Assembly (NCBI GenBank): GCA_024707205.1 | Contig: JANQAD010000001.1 | Span: 1,825,979-1,889,978 of the forward strand | Direction of reading: 5' to 3' | Length of the DNA: 64,000 nt | Source of the DNA: Demequina sp. | GTDB lineage: Bacteria > Actinomycetota > Actinomycetes > Actinomycetales > Demequinaceae | Shown: in pieces, positions 9,571-19,232 of the stretch | Layout of the letters: the number at the start of each line of letters is the position of its first letter | Numbering within the stretch: position 1 is the first letter of the stretch | The notes under the pieces: model-generated | The model's input: only the letters and a program-made list of their open reading frames with translations | Database searches by the model: none | What the model was told of the DNA's origin: nothing | Made by a program: the position numbers and the translations under genes

Positions 9571-10101
9571 ATGACGGGGGTACGGAGCGTGGTGAGCTCC
9601 ACGGTGATGACTCTGAGTGTGTTGACGCTCGGCGCCTGCGCGTTCGGCGAGCAACAGGTCATCGAGGGCTACATCGACAACGCCTATGACAACCGCGCGG
9701 TCGCTCACGTGGTGGTCGGCGAGCGTGGGGAGAGGGATGGGCAGCCGGTCGTTGATCTCATGATCGAGGATTTCGAGATTCTCGAGGAACCCGCGCTGAG
9801 TCTCGAAGTCGGTGAGGTCTACACCGTCGAGACCGGTGGTCTCGCCGTGGACGAGGGCACCAACCTCGTCGTCTTCCTCAACTCGATGCCCGCCATTGCG
9901 TACGCCATGGACACCTCGACGGACCTGCCGGTCAAAGGTTTCGACACGCCGACGTTTGGTGGGGTCACGCAAGAGGCCGCTTTGGATTGTCTCGCGGACG
10001 TCTACGGAACCACGGGACCGCACCGGCGCGAAGAGGTGCTGCGCGAAGACGTTGGCGCCGATATGGACGACCGGCACCACGAATGCAGGAATCGAAACTG
10101 A
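9571..10101 (+). CDS. Small secreted lipoprotein of unknown function
   Basis: 176 residues. A signal peptide ends in the lipobox LGAC with Cys at residue 23. The mature part is acidic, beta-rich in appearance and has no motif I recognise; the C-terminal 30 residues are basic and His-rich. ATG 9571 lies 8 nt after TACTGT (9557-9562), consistent with a near-leaderless message; a GTG at 9565 is less likely. It is transcribed towards xylulokinase, which is on the opposite strand, so no operon link is visible. Confidence 0.6.
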   Translation: MTGVRSVVSSTVMTLSVLTLGACAFGEQQVIEGYIDNAYDNRAVAHVVVGERGERDGQPVVDLMIEDFEILEEPALSLEVGEVYTVETGGLAVDEGTNLVVFLNSMPAIAYAMDTSTDLPVKGFDTPTFGGVTQEAALDCLADVYGTTGPHRREEVLREDVGADMDDRHHECRNRN

Positions 10102-10132
10102 GGCCGAGGTCCAGGTTCGACGGCGGCGCCGG

Positions 10133-11556
10133 CTAGACCCCGTAGGCCGCCCTGGCGGCGGCGTAGGCCTGGCGGATGGCCGGCTTGGGATCCGGGGTGG
10201 GCGAGGCGAAGGTCGCGACAGGCCACGACGGGCGCGAGCCCGTGAGCACCCACGCGGCCTGGGCGGCCGCGCCGGCGGCGACGTATTCGCCGGGCTCCGG
10301 GATCTCGACGGGTGCGTCGAACACCTGAGACGCCACCAAAGCCACAGCCGGCGACTGCGCGGCGCCGCCGACAATCAGCACGCGGTTCGCGGAGACCCCG
10401 AGACGCAGGATCGCGTCCATGCCGTCGGCGAGGGAGCACAGCATCCCTTCGAACGCGGCGCGCGCCAGGTTCTCCCGCGTCATCGACGCGAGCGTCAGCC
10501 CCGTAAGGGAGGCCGTCGCGTGCGGCAGGTTGGGTGTTCTCTCGCCCTCGAAGTAGGGGACAAGAAGAGAGCCGCCCGCGCCGGGTTCGGCGTCCAGCGC
10601 GAGGCGGCTCAGCTCATGGTGATCAACACCGAGGACGCGCGCGAAGGCATCGAGGATGCGCGCGGCGTTGAGGGTGGCGATCAGGGGAAGGAAGTCTCCG
10701 GAGGCGGAAGCGAAGCCCGCCACGGTGCCGGTCACATCGCGGACCGGTGAGGGCGTGACGGCGAACACCGTGCCCGAGGTGCCGATGGACACCACAACAT
10801 CGCCCGCAGCGGCACCCAGCCCCAGGCCGGCCGCGGCGTTGTCGCCGGCCCCCGGCCCCAGCGTCGGGCTGCTTGCTGCGATCGAGGAATGCACAACACC
10901 CGGGCTCTCCGCCGCCCGAGCACTCGCGGCAGGACGGCGTCATGCCCGAGCGCGGCGGAGAGCAGGTCGCGATCGTAATCGCCGGATGTGGGGCTCCAGT
11001 ACCCCGTTCCCGACGCGTCCGACCGGTCCGTGGTGAGCGCCTCGAGGTCTGGGCCGAGCGGGGACTCGATCGCCGGCCCATAGCCTCGGAGGCGCCACGT
11101 TAGCCAATCGTGGGGGAGCGCTACTGCGGCGACGCGCTCCGCGTTCGCGGGCTCGTTGTCACGCAGCCAGCGAAGCTTGGTGGAAGTGAAACTCGCGACG
11201 GGAACGAGCCCGGTCCGAGAAGCGAGGACGTCGGCGCCGAACTCGCGGACCAGGTCCGCAGCCGAGCCCGCTGAGCGGGTGTCGTTCCACAGCAGGGCGT
11301 CGCGGATGACCCTTCCGTCGTCATCCAGCGCCACCATGCCGTGCTGTTGCCCGCCCACGCTGATAGCGGCGACGTCGTCGAGGCCGCCAGCACCCTGGAT
11401 GGCGGCGAGCAGTGCCTTCCACCAGAAGCGTGGATCCACAGACGTGCCGTCGGGGTGGCTGGCGCGGCCCTCGCGGACCACAAGGCCCGTCTCAAGGTCG
11501 CGAATCACGACCTTGCAGCTCTGGGTGGACGAGTCCACTCCCGCAACCAGCGTCAT
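10133..11556 (-). CDS. xylB: Xylulokinase, frameshifted
   Basis: Phosphorylates D-xylulose for entry to the pentose phosphate pathway. About 474 residues after repair, the normal length. Seen: [12 protein letters not shown] at the N-terminus (FGGY-family phosphate-binding loop), [17 protein letters not shown], and in the second half [11 protein letters not shown] and [14 protein letters not shown], plus [12 protein letters not shown] near the C-terminus. The N- and C-terminal halves lie in different frames; one base is missing between about 10895 and 10922, and adding a G at the first run gives [14 protein letters not shown]. It sits downstream of xylA with a 40-nt gap and is co-transcribed with it. 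Confidence 0.9.
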
Positions 11557-11596
11557 TGCCTCCCCTTGCGTGTTGTGCGCCGAACCGCGCGCGTGA

Positions 11597-12790
11597 CTAG
11601 CCGCGTGCCCCCATCAGGTGCTCCGTAGCGAGCTGCTGCAGGCGAACGAAGCCGAATCCCTTGCCGCCGAAGTAGGCCTCCGCGTTGAAGTCCTCGTAGG
11701 CGGAGCGGTCTGCCTTGAGCTGGTCCGCGGTCTCGCCGTCGCCGAGCGTGTTCTGGCCAAGCTCGTAGACCCGGGCCGCCTGCAGGGCCTCCTGCACCTC
11801 GGGGTCCGCGCGGAATGCGCCCGCGCGCTCCTTGAGCAGCAGGTACATCTGCATGTTGGCCTTGACCGAGTCCCACACGCCGTTCTCGTCCTCGGTGCGC
11901 GAGGGCTTGTAGTCGAAGTGGCGGGCGCCGTCGTAGCGCGGACCGCCGTTGGGCGAACCGTTCTCCAGCAGGTCTACCAGGGAGAACGCGTTGTGCAGGT
12001 CGCCGTGACCGAACACGAGGTCCTGGTCGTACTTGATGCCGCGCTGGCCGTTGAGGTCGATGTGGAAGAGCTTGCCGTGGTACAGCGCCTGGGCGATTCC
12101 GGCGGTGAAGTTGAGGCCCGCCATCTGCTCGTGGCCCACCTCGGGGTTGAGGCCAACGAGCTCGGGGCGCTCAAGCGAGTTGATGAACGCGAGGGCGTGG
12201 CCAACGGTCGGGAGCAGGATGTCTCCGCGGGGCTCGTTGGGCTTGGGCTCGATCGCGAACCTGATGTCGTAACCCTTGTCTGTCACGTAGTCGCCGAGGA
12301 AGTTCACGGCCTCGCGGTAGCGCTCGAGCGCGGCGTTGATGTCCTTGGCGCTGTCGTACTCGGCGCCCTCGCGGCCGCCCCACATGACGAAGGTCTTGGC
12401 GCCGAGCTCTGCGGCGAGGTCGAGGTTGCGCAGCACCTTGCGCAGCGCGAACCGGCGCACGCCGCGGTCGTTGGAGGTGAAGCCGCCGTCCTTGAAGACC
12501 GGGTGGGAGAAGAGGTTGGTCGTGACCATCTCGACGATCACGCCGCTGTCGGCGCACGCGTCCTTGAGGTCATCGATGTGCTTCTGGCGCTCCGCGTCCG
12601 AGCTGCCGAAGGGGAACACATCGTCGTCGTGGAAGGTAATGCCCCACACGCCGAGTTCGCCGAGCTTGCGGATCGCCGCCGGGTTGTCTAGCGGGGGACG
12701 GGTGGCCGAACCGAACGGGTCCTGCGCGGCCCAGCCCAGGGTCCAGAGACCGAAGGAAAACTTGTCCGCCTTGGTGGGTGTGGGCGCCAT
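11597..12790 (-). CDS. xylA: Xylose isomerase
   Basis: Interconverts D-xylose and D-xylulose. 397 residues, the length of the actinobacterial class I enzyme. Motifs include [13 protein letters not shown] with the catalytic His, MWGGREG, and [12 protein letters not shown] with metal-binding Glu and Lys. ATG 12790 is preceded by AGGAG seven nt upstream. It is divergent from the ROK regulator, with a 21-bp palindrome between them, and leads the xylA-xylB operon. Xylose released by the GH3 and GH51 enzymes would feed directly into it. Confidence 0.96.
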   Translation of the reverse strand: MAPTPTKADKFSFGLWTLGWAAQDPFGSATRPPLDNPAAIRKLGELGVWGITFHDDDVFPFGSSDAERQKHIDDLKDACADSGVIVEMVTTNLFSHPVFKDGGFTSNDRGVRRFALRKVLRNLDLAAELGAKTFVMWGGREGAEYDSAKDINAALERYREAVNFLGDYVTDKGYDIRFAIEPKPNEPRGDILLPTVGHALAFINSLERPELVGLNPEVGHEQMAGLNFTAGIAQALYHGKLFHIDLNGQRGIKYDQDLVFGHGDLHNAFSLVDLLENGSPNGGPRYDGARHFDYKPSRTEDENGVWDSVKANMQMYLLLKERAGAFRADPEVQEALQAARVYELGQNTLGDGETADQLKADRSAYEDFNAEAYFGGKGFGFVRLQQLATEHLMGARG

Positions 12791-12818
12791 TGCAACACTC
12801 CTGAAGATAACGACTGCT

Positions 12819-12839
12819 TATGTTGTGACTGACAACATA
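12819..12839. promoter_or_regulatory. Probable XylR operator
   Basis: TATGTTGT-GACTG-ACAACATA: perfect 8-bp arms around a 5-bp spacer, in the 100-bp divergent region between xylA and the ROK regulator. It is AT-rich against a very GC-rich background. ROK repressors of xylose genes bind this kind of spaced palindrome. Confidence 0.75.
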
Positions 12840-12890
12840 TACTCATTGCGCAGGCCTGTCAAAAGGACGGACATCGAAGTCGGGAGCGCC

Positions 12891-14045
12891 ATGGTGGACA
12901 CCCCCACGCGGCCCCCTCAGCCATGGACGGTGAGGGGATCCGGCGGCGCGCGCCACGACTCCATTCGCGGCCACAATCTGTCCACGGTACTCAGCGCCGT
13001 GCACTACGGCCACGCCGTCTCGCGCGCCACGCTCACGCGGGAGACGGGACTCAATCGCTCGACGATCGGCGCCGTGGTCGCGACGCTCGAGGAGGCGGGC
13101 CTCGTCACCTCGGAGGAGCCCGACGCTGCCGGCACCGTTGGCAGGCCAAGTCCCGTCATTCGTCCCGCAAGCGGGATAGCCGCGCTCGCGATCAACCCCG
13201 ATATCGACGCCGTCCGCGTGGCGCTCGTCGGCCTCGGCGGACGGGTCCTCGCCCAGGCGAGCGAGACCCTCCCGTCGATCCCAAGCCCCGCCGACGCGGC
13301 CGCAACCGCCGCCCGACTGGCGGCCTCAATCCTGGGTGAGTCAGCGTCGGGCCTGGTAGGTGCCGGGGTTGCAGTTCCCGGCCTCGTGGACTTCGAGGGC
13401 GGAACCGTGGTCAACGCTCCCCACCTCGCGTGGCGCAACCAAGAGATCGCGGGACCGTGGAGCACGGCCCTGGGGATGTCCGTGCACGTCGGCAACGACG
13501 CGAATGTGGCGCTGCTCGCGGAGGTGCGGTTCGGCGCCGCGCGGGGCGCGCGCGACGTGCTATACCTCAACGGATCCACCTCCGGCATCGGCGGCGCCGC
13601 GCTCGTGGGCGGGAGGCTCATGACCGGCTCGCGCGGGCACGGCGGCGAGTTCGGCCACATGGTGGTGCGCGGGGGAGCGGCGCGATGCGACTGCGGCCGC
13701 ACCGGCTGTCTCGAGACCGAGGTCAACGTGCAGCGCCTCGCGAGCCTTGCCGGCACCGCGCGGGCCGCCGAGGTCGAGCGCCAGGCAGCCGTGCTCGCGG
13801 GCGCGGTCGCCAACCTCATCTCCGCGTTCAACCCCGAGCTGGTGGTCGTCGGCGGCTTCCTCGCCGAGCTCATCGACGCGCAGTCGGCGCTCGTGACCGA
13901 GATCGTGGCGCGCGACACCCTGTCGCCGCTCGCGGACTCGGTGCCGATCGTGCGCGCGGAGCTGGGTGACTCTGTGCTCGCGCTCGGTGCCGCCGAGCTC
14001 GCCTTCGCGCCCCTCCTGGCGGACCCGGTGCCAGCGCGCGCGTAG
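12891..14045 (+). CDS. xylR: ROK-family xylose repressor (XylR-like)
   Basis: 384 residues. N-terminal winged helix (SRATLTRETGLNRSTIGAVVATLEEAGLV) followed by a ROK sugar-binding domain with GNDANVALLAE and the zinc-binding CxCGxxGCLE motif (CDCGRTGCLETE). ATG 12891 follows GGGAG with suitable spacing; longer in-frame extensions run back into xylA antisense and are not supported. Position opposite xylA and the palindrome at 12819-12839 indicate repression of xylAB in the absence of xylose. Confidence 0.88.
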   Translation: MVDTPTRPPQPWTVRGSGGARHDSIRGHNLSTVLSAVHYGHAVSRATLTRETGLNRSTIGAVVATLEEAGLVTSEEPDAAGTVGRPSPVIRPASGIAALAINPDIDAVRVALVGLGGRVLAQASETLPSIPSPADAAATAARLAASILGESASGLVGAGVAVPGLVDFEGGTVVNAPHLAWRNQEIAGPWSTALGMSVHVGNDANVALLAEVRFGAARGARDVLYLNGSTSGIGGAALVGGRLMTGSRGHGGEFGHMVVRGGAARCDCGRTGCLETEVNVQRLASLAGTARAAEVERQAAVLAGAVANLISAFNPELVVVGGFLAELIDAQSALVTEIVARDTLSPLADSVPIVRAELGDSVLALGAAELAFAPLLADPVPARA

Positions 14046-14074
14046 CCGCACAGCGTGGCCCGCGAAGTCACATC

Positions 14075-14134
14075 CCGGAATGGGTTCTGGTGGCTGCGAA
14101 ACGCGCGATTCGCGACCACCAGAACCCATTCCGG
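14075..14134. repeat. Long imperfect palindrome, intergenic repeat copy A
   Basis: 26-bp arms (14075-14100 and 14109-14134) starting CCGGAATGGGTTCTGGTGG, with only two mismatches and an 8-nt loop. No T run follows. The right arm core, TTCGCGACCACCAGAACCC, recurs at 55379-55397, so this is a mobile or conserved intergenic element rather than an ordinary terminator. It lies between the ROK regulator and the dehydrogenase gene. Confidence 0.75.
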
Positions 14135-14197
14135 AGGGAGAGGTGCGGGGCGGGCGTGTCAGCATCAGGGCCTGCACGCCCGTGCAAGACTGGCCGG

Positions 14198-15159
14198 GTG
14201 CTCACCATCTCTGTAGGCGACCAGGAGACGGCCGACGCTATCGGCGACGTCGGCGGCGAGGCTCGGCTGGTGCTGTGGGACCCGGGTGCGGGGGACGCGC
14301 CGGAGGAACTGCGCGATGAGATCAAGATCGTGTGCGTCCCCCACAAGACCGGAGGTAGGAAGGTCTACGCGCGGCTCGCGAAGCTGCCCAACCTCAAGCT
14401 GATCCAGATTCCGTCCGCCGGGTACGAGCACGCTCTCCCGATCACCCCGAAGGGCGTTGCTCTCGCGAGCGCCAGCGGGGTCCACGACTCGCGCACGGCG
14501 GAGATGGCGCTCACGCTCGCGCTCGCGAGCCAGCGTATGTTCCCCGAGCTGCTCGAGGCGCAGCGCAACCACGACTGGCGCGGCAACACCTACCCGCCCT
14601 CGCTTGCCGATCGGCGCGTGCTCATCGTGGGCTACGGCTCTATCGGCAGCGCGATCGGCGCGCGCATGCGCGCGTGCGAGGCGCAGGTGCTGGGCGTGGC
14701 CACCCAGACTCGTATGGCGGCGGACGGAACCCTCGTCCACGCAGTGGAGGACCTGCCGCGGCTGCTCCCCGATGCGGAGATCGTGGTGCTCGTCACCCCG
14801 CTCAACGACAGCACGAGGGGCCTGGTAGATGCCGAGTTCCTGGCGCTGATGCCGGACAACGCGCTGCTCATCAACGTGGGCAGGGGGGCGTGGTTGACAC
14901 CGATGCCCTGCTCGCGGAGCTGAACAGCGGTCGCCTCCGCGCGGGCCTCGACGTGGTGGATCCGGAGCCGTTGCCGGCGGATCACCCGCTGTGGGATGCG
15001 AAGAACTGCATCATCATGCCCCACGTGGGCGGGATGACGCCGCTCACGGACCGTCGCTACACGGACCTTGTGCACGCGCAGATTCGCGCGGCGCTCGCTG
15101 GCGAAGAGCCTGTCAACTTCGTCGGCATCGGCGAGTGGGTGCCCGAGCCGCGACCGTAG
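14198..15159 (+). CDS. D-isomer-specific 2-hydroxyacid dehydrogenase, frameshifted
   Basis: About 320 residues after repair. NAD-binding fold with VLIVGYGSIGSAIG (GxGxxG) near residue 145 and the signature LINVGRGGVVDTDAL; the catalytic Arg and His regions are followed by IIMPHVGGMTP, a PHVGG variant of the usual PH-G motif. Substrate is not predictable; these enzymes reduce 2-keto acids or oxidise D-2-hydroxyacids. The break is at the G run 14883-14888: six Gs present, seven needed. GTG 14198 lies exactly 6 nt after AAGACT (14186-14191), which suits a leaderless start. Confidence 0.85.
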
Positions 15160-15171
15160 GCGCGTGAGCCG

Positions 15172-15534
15172 TCAGCTGGCGCGGTCGCGCAGCGCGATCC
15201 ACGCAGCGACGATGCGCTCAAGCTCGTCGCGGCGCTCCTCGGCCTCCGCGATCGAGACGACCCGCAGCGCTAAACCGTCGTTCCCCGCGGGCTCAAGGTG
15301 CGGGAAACTGCCGGGGATCGCGCGACCCGCGTGAAAGATCAGCGTGGCAACGGACGTGGGCTTGGGGTAGAAGCTCGCGAGGAAGCCCTTGTAGACGAAG
15401 GTCGGAGTCTGCCACTTGATGCACTCCGAGAGCCGCTCGTCCGACTGCAGCATGATCTGTCGCACGCGCTGCACCACGTCACGCATCGGATTGTCGTAGC
15501 GAGCCATCCATGCGTCGACCTCAGGGGACGTCAT
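15172..15534 (-). CDS. DUF1801 (YdhG-like) domain protein
   Basis: 120 residues. The pattern IKWQTPTFVYKGFLASFYPKP is typical of the DUF1801 fold, a small alpha/beta protein of unknown biochemical role. ATG 15534 is preferred over the longer form because TACGTT ends 7 nt upstream on this strand, consistent with a leaderless transcript. It converges on the dehydrogenase gene with a 12-nt gap. A diverged copy of the dispersed repeat lies just upstream at 15559-15571. Confidence 0.75.
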   Translation of the reverse strand: MTSPEVDAWMARYDNPMRDVVQRVRQIMLQSDERLSECIKWQTPTFVYKGFLASFYPKPTSVATLIFHAGRAIPGSFPHLEPAGNDGLALRVVSIAEAEERRDELERIVAAWIALRDRAS

Positions 15535-15616
15535 ACGGAGCAACGTACCGTTACATGCGGCCCGACGCTGGTACCAGGTCGCGATTGCGTCGCCGCTCGC
15601 GCCGCGCGAGAGCGCG

Positions 15617-16175
15617 CTAGACGGTGGCGGTCTCGCGCGTGTGCAGGGCCACGTGGGCGGCGGCGGCCTCGATGAAGTTCGTCAGCATCGCGCGGGTGGC
15701 GCCGTCGACGATCTCGCCGCCCGCGAAGTCCTCCGCGTTGAAGCGGAGGAAGGTCTCCGGCTGACCCATGGTCGGCGCGTTGTAGTGGCCGAGAATCGCG
15801 CGCAGGTGCTGCTGCGCGGCCATCGTGCCGAACAGCCCGCCCGAGACGCCCATGATCGCCACGGGCTTGCCGTCGAAGGAGCCCCTTGCCATAGGGACGC
15901 GCGGCCCAGTCGAGCGCGTTCTTGAGTGCGCCCGGAAGCGAGCGCGAGTACTCAGGGGTGACGATGATGATGCCGTCGGCGTCCGCGATGTCCTGCTTGA
16001 AGTCGAGGGCGGCGGCAGGGAAGGCGGGCTCGAGGTCCTGGCGATACAGCGGCAGCTCGGACCAGTCGATCTCGAAGAACTCGACGCCCTCGGGCGCGAT
16101 GGACTGGAAGTGGCTCGCGACCGTGCGGTTGATGGAGCGGCTAGAGAGCGAGCCGACGATGACGCCAATGCGCAT
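15617..16175 (-). CDS. NADPH-dependent FMN reductase family protein, frameshifted
   Basis: Flavodoxin-fold quinone/azo/chromate-type reductase of about 185 residues. Start MRIGVIVGSLSSRSINR shows the FMN phosphate-binding loop, followed by VTPEYSRSLPGALKNALDW and, in the second frame, GKPVAIMGVSGG. The expected join is RPYGKGSFDGKPVAIMG, which needs one base removed from the C run at 15882-15885 (four present, three expected). ATG 16175 is preceded by AAGGAG. Substrate unknown. Confidence 0.85.
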
Positions 16176-16307
16176 GACAACGTCTCCTTATGAGAGGTGA
16201 GGGGGATCGCCGACCGCAATGCCGGCACACAATGCTTGTGAACTACGCAGACAACGGGCTTGAAGCCTCAACCATTCCCAGAACTGGTGAGGCGTGCGCC
16301 ACACCCG

Positions 16308-16323
16308 GCCACAGCGTCGGGCC
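16308..16323 (+). repeat. Dispersed 16-bp repeat, exact copy 3
   Basis: GCCACAGCGTCGGGCC, ending 3 nt beyond the stop codon of the APC permease gene, in its 3' flank. Confidence 0.8.
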
Positions 16324-16325
16324 TG

Positions 16326-18341
16326 CTACTTCTTGGCGTTGTCGCGAACCACTGGGAGCGCGGACACGCCGCGGCGCTCGAGCCCGGGAATCGCGCGCGG
16401 GGGGCGGGTGTAGAGCGCCCTCGAAGAGTCGAGCAGCCACGGCACGAGCACCACTGCCACGCCGGGACACAGCACCAGTCGGTGCCGGATGCGCCGCGCC
16501 TTGCGGTTGTGCAGCATGCCCTCCCACCAGTGGCCGAACACGTACTGGGGGATGTAGACGGAGATGACCTCGGACCCGTGCTGCTCGCGGTGCTCGCGAA
16601 TGTGCTCGACGAGCGGCGTGGAGACGTCGCGATAGGGCGACGGAAGGATCGTCAGGGGCAGGCGGATGCGCTGCAGCGCCCAGTTCCGCTCGAGCTCTGG
16701 CAGGGCCGACGGGTCGGTCGCCACATGCACGGCCTCGAGGCTTCTGTGCTGGGCGGCGATGGCGTAGTCGAGGGCCTTGAGCACGGGCGTCTGCACCTTG
16801 TGCACAAGCACGATCGCGTGGTCGCCGGTGGAGCCGAAGACGGTGCTCGGGTCCGGCTCAACCTGCTGGTCGACGTCGGCGTAATACCGGTTCACCTTGC
16901 GCATGAAGAACCACAGGATCGGCATGATCACGAACACGATCCACGCGCCGTGCGTGAACTTGGTGATCGTGACGATGACGAAGACCGTTCCCGTGGTGAT
17001 CGCGCCCACGAAGTTGATGACGCGGATGCGCTTGACCTTCGCCGCTGCGGCGCCGGGGGCGTGGCCGGAGCGGAGCTTGCGCGTCCAGTGGACCACCATT
17101 CCGGACTGGCCGAGCGTGAAGCTGATGAAGACGCCGATGATGTACATCTGGATGAGCAGGTTGACGTTGGCGCGGAAGACCAGCTCGAGCAGCGCGGCTG
17201 CCGCGCCCAGGATGATCACCCCGTTGCTGAACACGAGGCGGTCGCCGCGAGCCTGCAGCGCCTTGGGCGCGTAGCGGTCGCGCGAGAGCACGGAGCCGAG
17301 GGACGGGAAGCCGTTGAACGCCGTGTTCGCGGCGAGCAGCAGCACCAGGGCCGTCGCGGCCTGGATCGCGTAGAAGCCGAGCGACGTGTAGCCGCCGAAC
17401 ACCGACGCCGCGATCTGCGCGATGACGGAGCGCTGCGCCGTGCCTTCGCAGTCCTCGAAGCCTTGGAGTTCACATGGGTCGGCGGCGTAGTGCACCTGGG
17501 TGCGGAGAGCGAGGAAGGTGATGCCGATGAACGCGGTCACGGCGATGGCGCCCATCGTCAGCAGCGTGCGCTGCGCGTTCGAGATCTTGGGGCGCCGGAA
17601 GGCGGGCACGCCATTGGCGATCGCCTCGACTCCGGTGAGCGCCGAACAGCCGGACGCGAACGAGCGCAGCACGAGCAGGACGATCCCCGCAGTGGCGAGG
17701 TCGTGGTGGCGAACCGTGTACCCGGCGGACTCTGCAAGGGGCAGCGTCCCGAAGACCTCGCGGGCTACACCTACGACGATCATGGCGGCGACGCTCGCGA
17801 TGAAGAAGTACGTTGGCGCTGCGAAGGCGCGCGACGACTCGGCGACGCCGCGCAGGTTCACGGCGATCAGGAGTCCCACGCAGACGATCGCCATCTCCAC
17901 GCGCAAGGAGTGCAGCTCGGGGAAGGCGGAGATGAGGTTGTCCACGCCCGAGGCCACGGACACGGCGACCGTGAGCACGTAGTCGACGAGCAGGGCCGAC
18001 GCCACCACGAGTCCCGCCCTCTCACCCAGGTTCTTGGACGCGACCTCGTAGTCACCGCCGCCGGAGGGGTACGCGCGGATCAGTTGGCGATACGACACGA
18101 CGACGATGATCATGAGCGCGGCGACCGCGGCCGCCACCCACGGCGCGAACACGAGGAAGGCGAGGCCGCCCGCGGTGAGCATGAGCAGCAGCTCCTGCGG
18201 GCCATACGCGACGGACGACAGCATGTCCGAGGAGAAGATGGGAAGCGCCATGCGCTTGCGCAGAAGTTGACCTTCTGCCTTGTCCGTTGAGAGCGGTTTT
18301 CCGAGGAACCAGCGCTTGACGTCGCGCGCCGAAGAAGTCAC
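16326..18341 (-). CDS. APC-superfamily permease with cytoplasmic C-terminal domain
   Basis: 671 residues: about twelve hydrophobic segments in the first 480, with LSSVAYGPQELLLM in the first and SGCSALTGVEAIANG in the middle, as in the KUP-like/APC amino-acid permeases of actinobacteria; then a soluble tail of about 170 residues containing VLVHKVQTPVLKALDYA, resembling a universal-stress-like regulatory domain. GTG 18341 is chosen: TAGCAT ends 8 nt upstream and MALPIFSSDML follows at a suitable distance; the longer frame adds an unlikely Arg-rich extension. Substrate (amino acid or potassium) is not determined. An in-family homolog is common next to no particular gene. Confidence 0.82.
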   Translation of the reverse strand: MTSSARDVKRWFLGKPLSTDKAEGQLLRKRMALPIFSSDMLSSVAYGPQELLLMLTAGGLAFLVFAPWVAAAVAALMIIVVVSYRQLIRAYPSGGGDYEVASKNLGERAGLVVASALLVDYVLTVAVSVASGVDNLISAFPELHSLRVEMAIVCVGLLIAVNLRGVAESSRAFAAPTYFFIASVAAMIVVGVAREVFGTLPLAESAGYTVRHHDLATAGIVLLVLRSFASGCSALTGVEAIANGVPAFRRPKISNAQRTLLTMGAIAVTAFIGITFLALRTQVHYAADPCELQGFEDCEGTAQRSVIAQIAASVFGGYTSLGFYAIQAATALVLLLAANTAFNGFPSLGSVLSRDRYAPKALQARGDRLVFSNGVIILGAAAALLELVFRANVNLLIQMYIIGVFISFTLGQSGMVVHWTRKLRSGHAPGAAAAKVKRIRVINFVGAITTGTVFVIVTITKFTHGAWIVFVIMPILWFFMRKVNRYYADVDQQVEPDPSTVFGSTGDHAIVLVHKVQTPVLKALDYAIAAQHRSLEAVHVATDPSALPELERNWALQRIRLPLTILPSPYRDVSTPLVEHIREHREQHGSEVISVYIPQYVFGHWWEGMLHNRKARRIRHRLVLCPGVAVVLVPWLLDSSRALYTRPPRAIPGLERRGVSALPVVRDNAKK

Positions 18342-18387
18342 GTATGTCAATGCTACGCGCGCGTAGGTCCACGCATGAAACCGCCTG

Positions 18388-19138
18388 CTACGACAGGTGT
18401 TTCGCGGCGTAAACGGCTGCCGCATCGCGCAACAGGGCCGCGGCGCCCGGCGTGATCTCGTCGTAGTGGCTGCGGAAGCGCTCGTCGTCCACGTACATCT
18501 GCGTGAGCGACACGTAGGCCTCCGCGCTCGGCGTCCAGATCTTCGCGACCCACTCGTAGTGGCGAGCCGCGACGTCCTGTACCTCTGCGCTGTCGGGAGC
18601 GAGGTGGATGCGGGCTGCGGCGCCGAGCGCCTCGACGATCTCGCGGTCGATCTCCATGTGCCGCCGCTTGCCCTCGGCGCCCATGCGCTCCCAGTTGGCG
18701 TTCGAGCTGTCGACTACGGCGTCACCCCAGCGCTCGCGGGCCTCTGGCTCGTACTGGGCGTGCTTGAAGCCCTCGAACATCTCGTCGGTTGTCATGGCGG
18801 TTCCCTCTTCCAGGTGGTCGATGGTGCGGCTCACCGTGGCGGCGAGGCGCGCAAAGCGGTCGCGCTCCTTGGTGAGCGCCTTGAGGGTGGTCCTTCAGCA
18901 GCCCGACGGCGTGGTCGGGGGCGGCGTCCAGGACGCGGGCGGTGGTGGCCAGGTCCACCCCGAGCTCCTTGAGGATCAGGATGTGCTGGAGCCGGAGCAG
19001 CTCCTTCTCGCCGTAGTAGCGCCGGCCATCGGCCGCGGTGTCCGCAGGCGGGAGCAGGCCGATGGCGTCGTAGTGGCGCAGGGTGCGGCTCGTGACGCCG
19101 GTTTTCTTCGCGACCTGTGCAATGGGCAGCAATAACAT
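18388..19138 (-). CDS. MerR-family regulator with TipAS-like ligand domain, frameshifted
   Basis: About 249 residues after repair. N-terminal MerR helix-turn-helix (AQVAKKTGVTSRTLRHYDAIGLL) and dimerisation helix, then a TipAS-type antibiotic-recognition domain (EGFKHAQYEPEARERWGD and the helical bundle after it). Such proteins are activated by binding thiopeptides or related cationic drugs. The frame shifts at 18885-18887, where one G is extra; removing it gives LLKDHLKALTKERDR. ATG 19138 lies 7 nt after TACCAT, suggesting a leaderless mRNA. A perfect 17-bp palindrome upstream (19155-19171) overlaps the promoter, suggesting autoregulation. Confidence 0.85.
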
Positions 19139-19143
19139 GTTAT
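19132..19143. promoter_or_regulatory. ATAACATGTTAT palindrome at the MerR gene start
   Basis: A 12-bp perfect palindrome covering the start codon of the MerR/TipA-like gene. The identical 12-mer, extended to 16 bp, precedes ilvE at 27835-27850. See the finding. Confidence 0.5.
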
Positions 19144-19154
19144 GAATGGTAGAA

Positions 19155-19171
19155 GTTGACGCCGCGTCAAC
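19155..19171. promoter_or_regulatory. Perfect palindrome in the MerR gene promoter
   Basis: GTTGACGC-C-GCGTCAAC, 8-bp arms around one base. The left side contains a TTGAC-like -35 element for the minus-strand MerR gene, 16 bp from the TACCAT box. Fits a MerR-type autoregulatory operator. Confidence 0.6.
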
Positions 19172-19199
19172 GTCAAGCCCGCGTTTTGAGCGCAACGCA

Positions 19200-19215
19200 G
19201 CCACAGCGTCGGGCC
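19200..19215 (+). repeat. Dispersed 16-bp repeat, exact copy 4
   Basis: GCCACAGCGTCGGGCC immediately upstream of the ilvD -10 box TAGACT (19221-19226); it therefore covers the region where a -35 element would sit. Confidence 0.8.
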
Positions 19216-19232
19216 GGTTCTAGACTCCCCGT

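Noticed and set aside
9556-10374. Long minus-strand open frame over the lipoprotein and xylB end
   Set aside because: It is Arg/Pro/Ser-rich, has no family match I can see, and lies opposite and within real genes; high GC opens such frames.
12336-12890. N-terminal extension of the ROK regulator
   Set aside because: It overlaps xylA antisense and the operator palindrome; ATG 12891 has a Shine-Dalgarno and begins the homologous domain.
16260-18290. 676-codon plus-strand frame opposite the APC permease
   Set aside because: Antisense shadow; the minus-strand product has clear membrane segments and family motifs.
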